Below, one piece after another: positions 1 to 12,466 of a stretch of DNA of 64,000 nt (position 1 is the stretch's first letter; every line of letters begins with the position of its first letter). The position numbers and the translations under genes are program-made. The notes under the pieces are model-generated. The model was given only the letters and a program-made list of their open reading frames with translations, was not told the DNA's origin and did not search any database. Source of the stretch: Daucus carota subsp. sativus (lineage: Eukaryota > Streptophyta > Magnoliopsida > Apiales > Apiaceae); the NCBI RefSeq assembly GCF_001625215.2, contig NC_030382.2, positions 34,024,610-34,088,609 of the forward strand. The letters are read 5' to 3'.

Positions 1-338
1 AGCCAGAACTTTTTCTTATTATTTCCTCTTGACAAAACTAATTTTGAAGCATTTTATAACCTCATCTGGTACACACATCTGGATAATTAAATAGCAATCC
101 AGTCTGGTCACTCATATGATTATCTTGATCTTCCCATTATCCTGTTAGTACAATAAAAAGTGAACTGTATCCTTTGTCATTTTACAGCATATCTTCAGTA
201 TCTCACACCTGCAACATTCTCGTTTTTAGAATTTTTATAGTGTTGCTCATGTGTCTGGTGCTTAACTTTTCAAAGTTTGCATTTGTCGAGGGAGTAACAG
301 TTCTAGAGAATTAACACTTGCTGCTTCTCTTTCTGAAG

Positions 339-1814
339 ACACAGGGTATGAGGACAGGTCTTGTGCCATACAGAAACACATTTTCTGCTTTGAGAAGGAT
401 TGCTCATGAAGAAGGTGTCCGCGGTCTGTACAGGTTTGTCTATAACATTCCGTTTTGATACATAATTTAATAAGAGGTGGTGCTTTCTATATACTGGTAA
501 ATATTGATGCCTGATGTTAGATATCGTTGTACAGTGGTCTCGTCCCTGCATTGGCTGGTATTAGTCATGTTGCAATCCAGTTTCCATTATATGAAAAAAT
601 CAAATTCTATCTAGCAGATCGAGGTATTAATTTTTCACCCACTTCCAGAATGGTTTTAGGAGAGACGTTTGTACTTACTAACTAATGAAACTTTTCTTTT
701 TGTGTACTGATTTTTATAATATTAGATAATACTACAAGTGATAAACTTGGTGCAAGTGATGTTGCTGTTGCCTCATCAGTTTCAAAAATAATCGCATCTA
801 CATTGACTTATCCACACGAGGTACCGTGCCAGAAATAAATGTTGATTTCATCATTTTCCTGATTTGATTTAAGTAGTATTTGCTCAGATGTGGTATTTAT
901 GTCTTGTTTTATGATAAACAAAGTGAACTACTTAACTTTATGTTGATTATGTATATAATGGTCTTCTACAAACTATCTTAGAGACTACAAGCCCTTGAAA
1001 CCAGGAGTATCCTGTATATAAATATGCACGATATACTAAATACTATAAGCTTTTTAATAGAATGCATGCTTTAAAGTAAAATATAGTTTGCACAAAAATT
1101 CAATCAGCGAAAAATACAATTAAGATTCACTAGACGCTTTATAGAAACTTTTGTATTTTAACGCATGCTTAAATATAAGGCAGAGAGTAGAAGCTTGTGA
1201 AAGGTCATTACATAAATGTAATTTTAATTTTTTTCCTTATATCAGACAATTCCAGAAATGAGAACACAACTCAAAGAAGTGAAAGTATAAGAGCTATTTT
1301 GTATAATAAATTCCTGTCATTGTCATTTAGATGAATGGGACCGTTTGTCATCCATTTAGATGCAGTTCTTATTATTTACATGCAATTTTTGAACATGCGC
1401 CTTCTTCCATCATTTCCAGTCATCATTATCTGGTCAGTTGTTGGAATGTTTTGTTCATTTTCTGTTGTCAGTATTCAAACCAAACATATTTGGCTAGCAC
1501 CAGACTGTTTTGATTCCATCACATTTCTTTATCATCACTGTTGCCTTATTTTATCTAAAAAATATATGCAGGTCGTACGTTCAAGGCTCCAGGAACAAGG
1601 ACACCATTCTGAGAAACGTTACTCCGGTGTTGTTGATTGTATTAAAAAGGTATTTCAACAAGAGGGCATCACTGGATTTTACCGTGGTTGTGCCATCAAC
1701 CTGCTGAGGACTACCCCAGCTGCTGTAATCACTTTCACCAGTTTTGAGATGATTCACCGGTTCCTGGTTACTACATTCCCAACAGAATCGCATCGTCAAA
1801 CATTTAGAAATTAA
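339..1814 (+). CDS. NDT1: NDT-type NAD+ carrier (mitochondrial carrier family), 3' part
   Basis: This is the C-terminal half of a mitochondrial-carrier-family transporter. Exons read as 339-433, 535-623, 726-820 and 1572-1814, all joined by GT-AG introns in consistent phase. The stop TAA is at 1812-1814, and earlier exons lie to the left of the window. Translated landmarks are [15 protein letters not shown], then [36 protein letters not shown], and the third-repeat carrier signature [13 protein letters not shown] (P-x-[DE]-x-x-R). It ends with [18 protein letters not shown] and an [11 protein letters not shown] tail. From family knowledge this best fits the plant NDT1/NDT2 NAD+ transporters, which import cytosolic NAD+ in exchange for ADP or AMP across organelle inner membranes. 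Sequence alone does not settle whether it sits in mitochondria or plastids. The last intron (821-1571) is long and open in several frames, so the open stretch from 1335 is partly intronic. Confidence 0.9.
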
Positions 1815-2251
1815 AAGCAGTATCATAATTACACTATAGTGTGGATAAACCAATTTAGGCAACTACATATTCTCCCAACAGGCAAAGCAAATTTTGTCAG
1901 CTCCAGTTAACATGCATGCTTCTGTTAATTGCCTTCAGTAGGGTCGGTGAGCCTTGAAGATGAGGATTATGTTACAATACACAATGATAATGATGAAAAA
2001 GTGTTGAGATGAGGCCATGGAACTTTCAAAACATTGCTTGTATGTTGCGCTTTGTTATACCATTCTTTCCCACTGGATTTTTGGTTTTACCATGTATAAT
2101 TGCCATGGGCTTAGCATATTAGTCTGACCTTTATAAATGAATAGGATTTGTGTGATTAAACAATTGGGTTGCCTCTTTTTGGGGAATTCTTTTATAAACA
2201 GTGCTAGTTCAACTATCCAAATTCGTACTGTGTGTAAATATTAAATATTAA
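1815..2251. other. 3' UTR and downstream DNA of the carrier gene
   Basis: No gene seen. The stretch is AT-rich non-coding DNA following the carrier stop codon. It presumably contains the 3' UTR and poly(A) site, up to the MITE that starts near 2252. Confidence 0.6.
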
Positions 2252-2947
2252 GAGGGGGTGTATTCAAATGAGATTTTAATGGATTGTTTTTAGTCTATGG
2301 ATTTTAATGGATTGTATGTGATTTTGATTTTGTGCGGATTCTTGATAGAATATCGTAGAGTTGATAGGATTTAAGCACAATGTTTTTGATAAAATGTCGT
2401 AGAGTTGATAGGATTTAAGCACAATGTTTCAAAATTTCATGAATTTTGGTGATATTTCAAAAATTAAAATACACTGAAAAATACCACAAAATCCATCATT
2501 TCATGAAATCTAAAAAAATCCTTGAGCATTTGAATACCATTGGATTTTAAACAATCTCAATTGAATATTATCGGATTTTAAAGCATAATTTAAAATTTTA
2601 ATTGAACGCAACCAGATTTTGTAGTATAATTAAAAAGGGTTTGTCTAGTGTGTGCCCATGGGCACATGTTAAGCACCAAATTCTATAAATTTGGTGGATT
2701 TCTATTGGTGTGGTTGGTGAATTTGCAGGGGATCCACCATTATAAAAGAGTAGAAGCCAATCAAAATCCATCAAACCTACAGAATTTGGTGCTTAGTGTG
2801 TGCCCATGGGCACACACTAGAAAAACCGAATTAAAAATTCCAATTGAATACCTCAAAATTTTAATGGATTTCAACCAATCCGAATCGAATATGCTCGAAT
2901 TTTGTGAATGAAAAAAATGCTTTAAAATCTCAATCTAATACACCCCA
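2252..2947. mobile_element. PIF/Harbinger-like MITE with TAA target duplication
   Basis: The left end begins GAGGGGGTGTATTC after TAA (2249-2251). The right end is its inverted counterpart ...AATACACCCC followed by TAA (2948-2950). A related element with the same ends and the same TAA duplication lies at 15936-16219. Inferred class: Tourist/PIF-Harbinger MITE, from the 3-bp TAA duplication and the short terminal inverted repeats. The element is non-coding. It was later invaded by a smaller element at 2637-2828, which accounts for its greater length. Confidence 0.75.
2637..2828. mobile_element. 192-bp Mutator-like MITE nested in the Harbinger-like MITE
   Basis: The ends are long inverted repeats of about 45 bp built around CTAGTGTGTGCCCATGGGCA, which itself contains the palindrome TGCCCATGGGCA. 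The insertion is flanked by an exact 9-bp direct repeat, AATTAAAAA, at 2628-2636 and 2829-2837. A 9-bp duplication is typical of Mutator-like elements. The body has no coding capacity; the open frame crossing it is a by-product of the palindromic ends. Confidence 0.8.
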
Positions 2948-3213
2948 TAAACTAACTTTTCTTGATAAAAAAAAGAAATTAAAATAATATATAAATAACA
3001 ATTTATAAGAGATTTAAAATGGGTTTCATCGCCCTTCAAAATGTTAATAGTGGTAAGAAGTTGGACGGAACTTGGAAGGAGTAATATTCAAAATTTATTT
3101 TCATTTTTTATTAAATAATTTACACACGCTATTTTCAATTGCGTAAGGTAATTTGTAGTTACCACGTAAACGTAACTACAAAACCTGAAAAACAAACGAG
3201 CCTAAACCCTGAT

Positions 3214-3222
3214 AAACCCTAA
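3214..3222 (+). promoter_or_regulatory. telo-box AAACCCTAA upstream of the PDCD2-like gene
   Basis: AAACCCTAA lies 32 bp before the start codon at 3254, and a near copy (AAACCCTGA) lies about 12 bp further upstream. Telo-boxes are known in promoters and 5' UTRs of plant genes for translation and cell growth, which suits a ribosome-biogenesis-linked PDCD2 protein. Confidence 0.6.
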
Positions 3223-3253
3223 TCCCCTTTACTCATTCAATACCCACAGAAAA

Positions 3254-6200
3254 ATGGCCCGTCAGAATGACCAAACCGGAGATTCTTCCGTCGAAAATCT
3301 CCGGCGAACTCTTCGAATCACATCTCTTGACGACGACGATGACGAAGACGACGAATCTCCACCTAACAACACCACCAATCTCATCAATCGTATGGACGAA
3401 GAAGACGAAGACGATGAAGAAGACGAAGAAGATGAAATGACAGTAACGATAGGGTTTGTCGAAAAGCCCAAACATGATTGGTCACTTCTTCCGCATTTAT
3501 TTCCCAGCAAAGCTGGTGGCTTTCCGGTAATTAGGATTCAATTTTGTATTTTCTATATGTATGTTTATAATTGTTGAATTGGTTGATTAAAGTTATTTGT
3601 TTTGAAACATAGGCTTGGTTGGATCCGATTAATTTGCCGTCCGGTAGCTCCTCTGTTTGTGGCATTTGTGGTGATCCTTTGCAGTTTTTGCTTCAGGTAA
3701 TGTTGTTTCGATTATTGTTAAACTCCGAATGGGGTCACTTTTTCGAGATTAAGAAATACACTTTCTTTATATTTTAGGATGGAGAAAAAAATATTGATTT
3801 AGGTGATTAATTTAATAAAGTTTTATACATCCAATCGAGTAAAATGTAAATTGTGTTCTTGAACTATGCTTGTGGACTGTGGTGCAATGTGTGCTCGTAG
3901 TTTGATAACTAGTAAAAAGCATACTCAACTTTTGAAAACCATGCCAAGCCCGTACTGCCTTTAAGTACATTAACACCATTTGTGATTTCAGTTATTATTA
4001 TTATTTTTTTTAATTTCATGTTTGCAAATAGGTGAGTTAAGTGAGACACTTGAGTGCAATGAGTGGCCATTTTGATATAAACCCCTTCTTTTGTAACACT
4101 TTTTTGCTGTTTCACTTGGTTTGCATATATCATGGAAGAGATTCATCCCGTTCGTGTTTCTTGGTTTCATTGATTTTTATGTGTTCTTTAATAATTCTTA
4201 TCATCATTGACTTGTAGGTATATGCACCCCTTTTTGAAAAGAAATCAACATTCCACCGAACTTTATTTGTATTCATGTGCCCGTCTATGAAGTGTCTTTT
4301 GCAAGATCAACATGAGCAGTGGAAACGCCCTTCAGATAATCCATCTAGAAGGTATTTGCTCTCTCATGATTGAATGCCTATAATGTTTGTTATTTATGAG
4401 TCTTTGAGATACTAAATTCTCGAAATGTTTCATATTGAAAGTGTGAAGGTATACCGTTGCCAGTTGCCTCGCTCCAATCCTTTCTACTCTAGCGAACCTC
4501 CAAAACATAATGGGACAGACAAACCGTCCGAGGTTAAAGGTACAGCTCTACTCACTTAGTAGGCTATATGAGGGCCCTTCTTTCTTAATTTCTTTCTCTA
4601 ATTTTCTTTGTATTAGAACAATCCTTTGTTTAGTAATATTAATAATCTAGATTTTCATTGCCAGACTTCTTTTTATGATTTGTATTTAACTCATTTGCTG
4701 AAAATAAAGATATAGAAATGGTACCAGGCTGGCATAGGATAGCAGAGCAAGTACAATGATTTCGGTTTTTACTCCTGTAATTGTATTGGATATTTCATTT
4801 TGCAGGTTAATAGAAAGTCTTCCTTTTTTTTCATAAGAAGATAATATAGATGATTTCTTATTGAAATGAACTACACCCTTATCACTTATCAGTGTCTTAG
4901 TGATGTGTATTACATTTGTATAGCATCACCGTGATATTATTTAGCATTCCTTCTTGTTGTAGCTGCATTATGCAGTTGGTGTGGGACCTGGAAAGGATGC
5001 AGTGTTTGTGGAAATTGCAAAATAGCACGTTACTGTTCTGAGAAGCATCAGGTTATTTAAGACAAATTATCTTATAACATGTGTGTGTGTGTGTGTGTAC
5101 ATATAATCAACAGTTGGCTTATTTAAATCTGTAACTCGTGCTTTACACAGGCTGCTCACTGGTGCAAAGGTCATAATAATGAATGTCGAAAATTGGCCAT
5201 TGATCCTCAGAATTCTAGTTCTTGCTCTGGTAAGAGTAAGCAGAAACAAAGAAACTTTAGCCAATACAATGTACAACTTTTACCACCTTTTAAAATACTG
5301 TCAATATTTGGACTTGCTGGTAACTGAGAGGCACATTGTCTATTATCAATATTTTCGAATATCTATTTGCAGTTACTTAATCATGCATACTGTATAGCAG
5401 AAATGATTAAAATTGTTCTCTTGATAGTTGATTCCCATGTCCATATTGGTGCCTGTTGGAGCCTGTATATGAAGTTACGAGCCTTGCAATTGATGTCCTT
5501 AAAGATAACCACTCACTTTATGTTTACTTTGTGTGATTATCATATAATATCTAGCCAATTATTATTTTTTTTTTAAAATTCTTTAACAGTTGCAAGCAAC
5601 AGTATCTGGCCACAGTTTGAGATCGTTAATGAGGATGAACCTGAAATTGACACGATGTCTGAGAATGGTGGTTATGCCACTGCGTTGGCATCAGTAAGCC
5701 ATGTGGATGAAGGCTTAAATTCACTCATCGACAGTTTTGAGGTCTGTGTCTTGTTCTCAACTGTTCTTCAAGGAATACATATGGCTGAGTTCTTATGAAA
5801 CGTTTATATGGTAAACAGGCAGATGCTGACAAAAAAAGTTGGGCTACATTCCAGGAGCGAGTTTCAAGGTTCCCTGAGCAAGTTATAAGGTAATTAATTT
5901 GTTCACCACAAATTCAAGAGACCTTTCCATCACAAATATGATGAAAGAGAACTTTTAATCTCTAGTTATGATTATAAAAATGTACTTGTGGAAGATGTGG
6001 TTTGAAGAAATTTGCATAGGAAGACTATGCAGAGTACAAGCTTTCGAAATGGTATTTTGATTTGAACCACGAGATTTTAGTCGTACAAGGATTAGAATTT
6101 TTTACATACTTTGTTCAAGCTAATTAAAAGATTACTTTTCAGCTTTCAATGACTGAAATTTGAAAGTATGAGCATGTTTAAAGCTTGATCTAAATTTGTT

Positions 6201-7208
6201 TTATCAATTTCACAAATTTAAGCTGCAGATACTCACTTTCATGCATTGCATGCACTGGGCAGTCTTTGACACCATTAAGATGTATGCATGGATGTTTGCA
6301 CAAGAACTTAGTATGTGTCATTCAGGATAGGTTTTCATGATAATCCTGCTTTATCTCTATTATGTGGGAGCTCAACTCGTGTATTCAACCGAGTTTACGG
6401 CTCAGCAATGGGTTGATGTTGTGCCAATCTACTTAGGCTGAAGAGTCTTCTTGATTTGAGCTATACACAACTAGTCTCAAACTTAAATTAGCACATCAGT
6501 ATATGAAATTTGCTTAGTAATTGCTCTACTGCTATACATAATTAGTCTAAAACTTAAATTAGCACAACAGTATTTTCAAATTTGCTTAGTTAATGCTCTC
6601 CTTTTCGCTTGTTGTAATCAGCATTTGACCACTAATAGGTTGGTCTAATTCTATGTTTTCAGTTGGTTGTGATCGTTGTCATCATTTCTTTTTAATCATT
6701 GTTATTGCTGGTGAAGTATTAATGATCATCGACTTGATTCATTTCCTGCTCAACATAATTGACATACCTACAAATTGTTGTATATTATTGATATTTATTA
6801 ATATATAAAGATATAACAGGTACTGTAGGTATGCTAGAGCCAAACCTTTATGGCCCATGTCAAGTGGGCGGCCGTCAAACACTGACGTTCCTAAATGCAG
6901 CTACTGTGGTGGACCTCGCTGCTTTGAGCTTCAGGTGTGGCCCTCTTATTCTAACTAAGAATTTAATTTGCTGATAACATGTGATTTAGATCTATCCTAC
7001 AATCTTCTGCATGTGATTAAACTGTGTTTGTCTACAGATTTTGCCACAGCTACTTTACTACTTTGGTGTCCAAAATGATGTGAATTCTCTTGATTGGTCA
7101 ACCATTGTCATATATACATGCGAAGCCTCTTGTGATGAAGGCGTTGTTTACAAAGAGGAATTTGCTTGGGTTCAACTTCCCTCTCAATCCACCACAACAG
7201 TTGGATGA
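3254..7208 (+). CDS. PDCD2: PDCD2 / MYND zinc-finger protein
   Basis: Ten exons: 3254-3526, 3613-3696, 4218-4351, 4442-4539, 4963-5051, 5151-5229, 5590-5741, 5819-5889, 6829-6934 and 7038-7208. All are bounded by GT-AG and all phases agree; they sum to 1,257 nt, giving 418 residues. After an acidic Asp/Glu stretch (about residues 26-62) come the PDCD2 N-terminal motif IGFVEKPKHDW and a CGICGDPLQFLLQ zinc pair. Next is a MYND finger (CSWCGTWKGC, CGNCKIARYCS, HWCKGHNNEC). The PDCD2 C-terminal domain follows, with FPEQVIRYARAKPLWP, CSYCGGPRCFELQILPQLL and a terminal EFAWVQL. PDCD2 proteins in eukaryotes are chaperone-like factors, linked to folding of the 40S protein uS5 and to cell proliferation; that role here is inferred from the family. 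It converges on the GH28 gene downstream. Confidence 0.93.
5079..5099. repeat. (TG)n microsatellite in a PDCD2 intron
   Basis: About ten TG dinucleotides sit in the intron between exons 5 and 6. They are potentially polymorphic. Confidence 0.9.
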
Positions 7209-8096
7209 TATATTCTTCGATGTTCTCTGCCTCTTTATTATTATTATTATTTTTTTCCTTTTCTCATTTTGGAATGGGGGTTGTGTTATATAAAAGCTGG
7301 GAGAGAATAATGTAATAACTTCACCACTGCTAATCGAGCACAATACAATAGTGCAAGGGAATGGCACACAAAACAACAAGTTAGTTTCTCTACTTTATTG
7401 TGAGAACCCAGGCTGCCATTAAGCACATGGATGTTATATGTATATTTTTTTATACTGCATGTTTTTTTTATGTAATTCGAGTTTATAATGTGAGCATTAT
7501 CTTGATTAAAATTAAATTACTTCTAGTATTCTATTTATATTTTGTGGATGGAAAAAACTTTTTACTTTTTAAGTAAAAAAGAATAACTTTAAAGTGAAAA
7601 GTAGAAAGTTTAAAAGTGAGCTGAACTAATGAGCATGCCAGCTATTTACCAATGTTGAACATTATTATGGATGAAAAATCTGCTTCTTATTCAGAAACTG
7701 CATTTTGATCCTCTGAGAACTATAAATTTATTTATTCCAGAGTACTATACACCAACGAATCTTGCACGCCAGAAATTTACATTTACAGTTTACAAGGAGA
7801 TGAAAAAACATGGGAAATAATGTAAAATGAAATGAAAACTTCGATCTGATGAATCATACTACACTACCAAAATTTTCTCACATCTTGATGAAAGCAAGGC
7901 TGTACAGTGCAACTGCTGCCAAATGACACTATGATTTGAGCGACAACGAGAATGCTTATGTTTGAATGGAGGGATGAGACGCGGCATTCTGTGCTGCTGC
8001 TTATTTAAGATTACTGCTAAAATTGAGTGAAGGTTGATATGACAAATTCATAATGTACAGATTTGTGAAACAATTTGAGTTTGGGTATTTTAGGTA
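7209..8096. other. Convergent intergenic region
   Basis: The space lies between the stop of the PDCD2 gene (+) and the stop of the polygalacturonase gene (-). It must hold both 3' UTRs. It is AT-rich and contains no further gene that can be supported. Confidence 0.6.
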
Positions 8097-11000
8097 TCAT
8101 AAATCAGCAGCACGCCTGCTTGGGTAAAAGAGGAAAGAACAAACTGATGCAGAAGACCTATATGAGTTCTGGAGGGAGGGACATGGTTCGGGATACACGT
8201 TTTCTGAGATACCTGATACATTTGAACATAGCCATGAAGCAGACGCGTAAGGAGTGGTGGTGAAGGAAATATTAGATAGACAAATTGACGTGAAAGGAGA
8301 TTCAGGAATTCCAGAGAAATTTCCTGCGATAGTGACATTTGTGCCAATTATGTTTTTATAGGTGAGGCCGTTGACAATAGGAAGTGCATGAGGATCATAT
8401 TCGTCATCTGGATGTGAGTTACACTGACCTGTAGCCTGAATAGCTATCTTAACATTTCTGATATTTGCGTTGGATATACAGATGTCTTCTATATAACCAC
8501 CTCGACCTATTGATGTCTTCACTTCACACCCAATGAATGAGTCATGCAGGTCTATGTTCTCTACCAGAACGTTGGAGATGCCCCCAGACATCTCACTGCC
8601 AAAAGCCAAGCCAGCGCCTATAGTAGATTGAAGGCGAACCTCCCTAATGTGGACATATGAAGTTGGTTTCCCAAGGGCAATCCCGTATTCATCCCAACCA
8701 CTCTTGAGCACAATAGCATCATAGCTCACACTAATGTTGCTTTTCTCAATGCATACATACTCAGAGGAATCTGCATATTCACAGATGAACAAGCTGAGAC
8801 TATGCTTGGACCGCATAATATTTTACAATATGTAGTCCACATGTTTTCAAGTACACAAACTGAATAATCGTACCTGGTACTATTCCACTAGTGTAAGGCG
8901 ATTCTGGGGGAGCATAAGCTGTTACATTTTGAACCAACACATTGCTGCATCACATCCACACGGATAATTGCAAGCTAAATTTAGGATTGATAAAATAGAA
9001 GGCGAAACAAAAAATTTAATAAGAAAATACCTGCAATAAACAGGATGGATGCTGTAGGATGGGGAATTCAAAAATGTTAGATTTGAAACAACCACATCCT
9101 TGGAGCTTATAAATTCAACCAGGTGTGGTCGGCTGTAGTTTAAAGAATGAGAACTGAAGTGCTCCCACCAAACGGAACCCTGGCCATCTATAGTCCCATT
9201 GTCACCTGTGCAGTAAATTAATTCATCCATAATCCATAAGAATAACATACAGAAAACAGTAAGAGCTCAAAAGAAAGCTGCATCTTCAAATATGAAAGAA
9301 TGCTCCACTACCTGTAATTACAACATCGACTAGATTATTTCCTGTAATCAAGCTTCGATACCTACCACCAGGAAGTTCAATACCTCGTCCATATGATGGT
9401 AAGGCGTCAACAACCTCCCAGTGAGCAATATCCTGCAAAATGAACTAATATCAGCAGAGGATTTATATTGTGCAATTTGGAAATGATGCATTTACGAAGG
9501 ATATTATTTAGTTTATACAAGACTTGAACAGATTTCTTTTCTTTAGCTGACAAAAGGTCATCCAGTGTTTATCTAACTGTATATTAATTAATTCTTTTTG
9601 AAGACACAACCTGCTGGTGGTTCCTTTTGGTACCCACAAAAATACTTATTCAGCTACAAGCCTACAAACAAATGTCCTCTCTGATCAACAAATTATTTCA
9701 GCAGGCTGATTAGTTCAAATTGGATAGACTGTCATTGCTTTTACAACGAGCAAATCAGATCCCATGAATGTGCAAAGGATGACTACCTCTGCTGGAAGAT
9801 TACTAGAATCTATTGAATTGAATCTTATTATTTGACATACAAGCCTGCACAATCCAGGAGATGGGAGTAGGGACAATAAATGGCTTGTAGCTATACAGTT
9901 TTAGTGGAGAAAATTTCTAAATTAAATTTATCAGAACACCAATTTCTTATGCCGGGCCTGTTTTAACTGTAGTCTGTAGGAAGCAATTCAACTTGCAGGT
10001 CTGGTTAGGTTCCCACATTTATAATTATTCATTCATATTGGCCGTTACTAGTTACTGCACATGCATTCTAATATTCTCTGTCATGTTGCAACTAGTGTAA
10101 ACACGGATAAAGTAAAAGGGATGGTGCACACATTACACGTATGTAGGTCCAATTTGGCAGAAGTTAAAAGTGATAGGAAGGACAAAGTTAGAAGTTGAAA
10201 GTTAAAAAAGAAACTAATGTTGGATTTTACAGAAATTAAGTTAAAGGTTCGGGTTATTGTTGTATAAAAATTTAATATCGCCTTGACTTACAAGTGCTGA
10301 CGCTACTTTCAAGCTTACCAAAAACAGTTTTTGGCTAGAAGAATTAGGAAGGCTGCTTTTAGTGTCCGCAAAAGCAATCCCAAACGGGCTTGAAATATGT
10401 ATAACATTAAATTACATGAATTCTGCATACTCGAAAAAAAATAACTGAATGGCATTAGTCACCTGCGATCCAAGAATAATTGCATCTTTTTCCAAAAATA
10501 GTGTGAGGTGGCTGGTAAGGTTGAAACTTCCAGTAAGCCACTTACCGGGCGGAACATAGAGTTGGGCACCACCCTTATCTGCAAAGGACTTCAGATAGAA
10601 GATAGCATTTTGGAAGGCAACCGTGTTTAGTGCTTTCCCATCGCCAACTGCCCCAAATTCCAATATAGACACGCTGTGAGGCCTGGGTTTGAGAGGTCCG
10701 TTAGATTTGCATTGTCCAGTATAATCAGCCCCACAATGTTCAACAACATGACTCAATGCAAGAAGTAAAAGCAGAGTCACCTGAAAAGAGCGGATAATAA
10801 AAGATAAACAGTAAACAGAGATGCAAAACATGGTTCAACGCCTCAAAGTTTTACGCTGAAAAATTTCCTTTCATTATTTGATGCTCACTTTTGGTAGAAT
10901 AACTACGCAATGAACTACTAGAAATTAGAAACGTATACGGGATATATATGTTCAACAATGCCGTCAAGGTCACTTTTATAGTGGCTACTTATAACTACGA

Positions 11001-12027
11001 ATAAAACAACAATACTAAAATGGAACATGAAAATATCAACCATGTAACCAACAATTGGAATAAGGCTTACAAAGTAGATGAACTATTAATTATTGAACAT
11101 TCCAGAGAAGGACAAGTTGTCTAAACAGCCAAACATTGACTATAAAACTTAACAACCTGCTGGTACCAAATTAATAATTAAATCAAGCACAACAGATATG
11201 TAAAAAGAACTAAATGCTGTTTTTATAAATGAATACAACCGGAAATGACATCCATTCATTTCAACAAACCAAAAGTTCAGCAAATTACCAGTTTAGCGAA
11301 GAGAAACATCCTATGCTACAAGATGGAAGAAGTGAAAACCAAAAGATATAAACTACCATTCATATATGAGCTAAAACGGTTAGGCTAGTCCGAGCCGAAG
11401 CCGAGAGGTAAGGTCTGCTTACATTATAATTTATACCCTCCCCGGACTCTACTTATCCGAACCGGATGCACACTAGCTACGTTTAGCTCAATATGATTGT
11501 ACAAAAATTTAGTCACATGGAGTGCAAAAAGAAGCAAGTGAAAACGGATCCTAGGTGATCTGACTCATGGCCACAAAGTCAAACAAAAGACCAATGAAAG
11601 CAAATCATAACAATTTCCACTCTTGGCAAAACAACATTAAAGTTAATAGACCAAAACCATACATCCTACAAAAGACAAGTCATTCCAAGGTCAGAACTGA
11701 GAACAGACAATGTAGACAAGTGAACAGCTACAAGAAGAACATATAGGATCAATCAATCCCAGTTAAAATAAACAGATACCCACATGACAATTTACATAAC
11801 TAGACAACAAACACATCATATGATCACACGAAGATCATAAAGAAACGATCTTTACCCAAAAATCAAAATAATACATAAAACAAAATGTAGATTTCATTGA
11901 AGTAAACTAAGAAAGACCCATTATGCAAGAACGAAATGGGTATCAAGAAAATTAAAAACAAGCGAAATTCATGAATCATGCTAAAAAATGTAAGAAATGA
12001 AAGCAGCGTACTTACTAGCCTCTTCAT
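8097..12027 (-). CDS. GH28 polygalacturonase-like protein, secreted
   Basis: Six exons on the minus strand: 12016-12027, 10463-10780, 9312-9432, 9031-9205, 8874-8944 and 8097-8770 (1,371 nt, 456 residues). The first coding exon holds only MKRL and is joined across a 1.2-kb intron to VTLLLLLALS, giving a clean signal peptide. GH28 landmarks: EFGAVGDGKALNT near the N-terminus, VPPGKWLTGSFNLTSHLTLFL, DNGTIDGQGSVWW, SGWDEYGIALGKPTS, and GLAFGSEMSGGISNVLVENI. The family hydrolyses alpha-1,4-galacturonan in the wall. Oddities: the usual catalytic GDD is replaced by SYD (in NISVSYDAIVLKSGW) and the usual GHG is GAG. I recall a plant GH28 clade with similar changes, so this need not be a dead copy, but pectinase activity cannot be assumed. 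A frame running into the intron would give a false start near 10831. Confidence 0.9.
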
Positions 12028-12426
12028 GATTGTCTTCTCTCCTCAGAGCATTTGCAGAAGAGGAGGAGGAAGAAGGAGGGAGAGAGAAAGAGACAAGTGA
12101 GAAGATAAAAGAAAAGAGAGGCCTTCTTCCTTGACACCTATTGATTGAGGAGTAGAAAATACAGGTAGAAGAATGCTTATACTACAGCTGTTTACTCTTG
12201 GTATACGTATCGGTATCACATTGCAGATCTGCTGTTACTGTATTATTAGTTGAGTGAACAGTGCTTATTTTAGTGTTTACAAAAGATTAGAAAAAACTAA
12301 TTAACAATAATGTATCATTTGGGTAAATTCGATTCATTAGTCATTACCATCGCATATCATTTTTTTTGTATTTTATAATTGTGATATTATTGATATATTA
12401 TAATATATATAGTAATAAATAATATT

Positions 12427-12466
<40 letters not shown>

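Noticed and set aside
1331..1571. Coding start at 1335 for a short carrier protein
   Set aside because: This stretch is intron; the acceptor ATGCAG at 1571 and the preceding exon ending PHE|gt restore the conserved PHEVVRSR motif.
2648..2911. 87-residue frame starting MCAHGHMLSTKF
   Set aside because: It is read through a palindromic MITE end and contains no conserved domain.
3233..3510. Minus-strand open frames rich in Ser or Val opposite PDCD2 exon 1
   Set aside because: They are the antisense shadow of the acidic Asp/Glu codon run (GAC/GAA) in the real exon.
10412..10831. GH28 start at the ATG near 10831 (MFCISVYCLS...)
   Set aside because: The extra residues lie in the intron; a TTTTCAG acceptor precedes VTLLLLL and an upstream exon MKRL joins in phase with a proper signal peptide.
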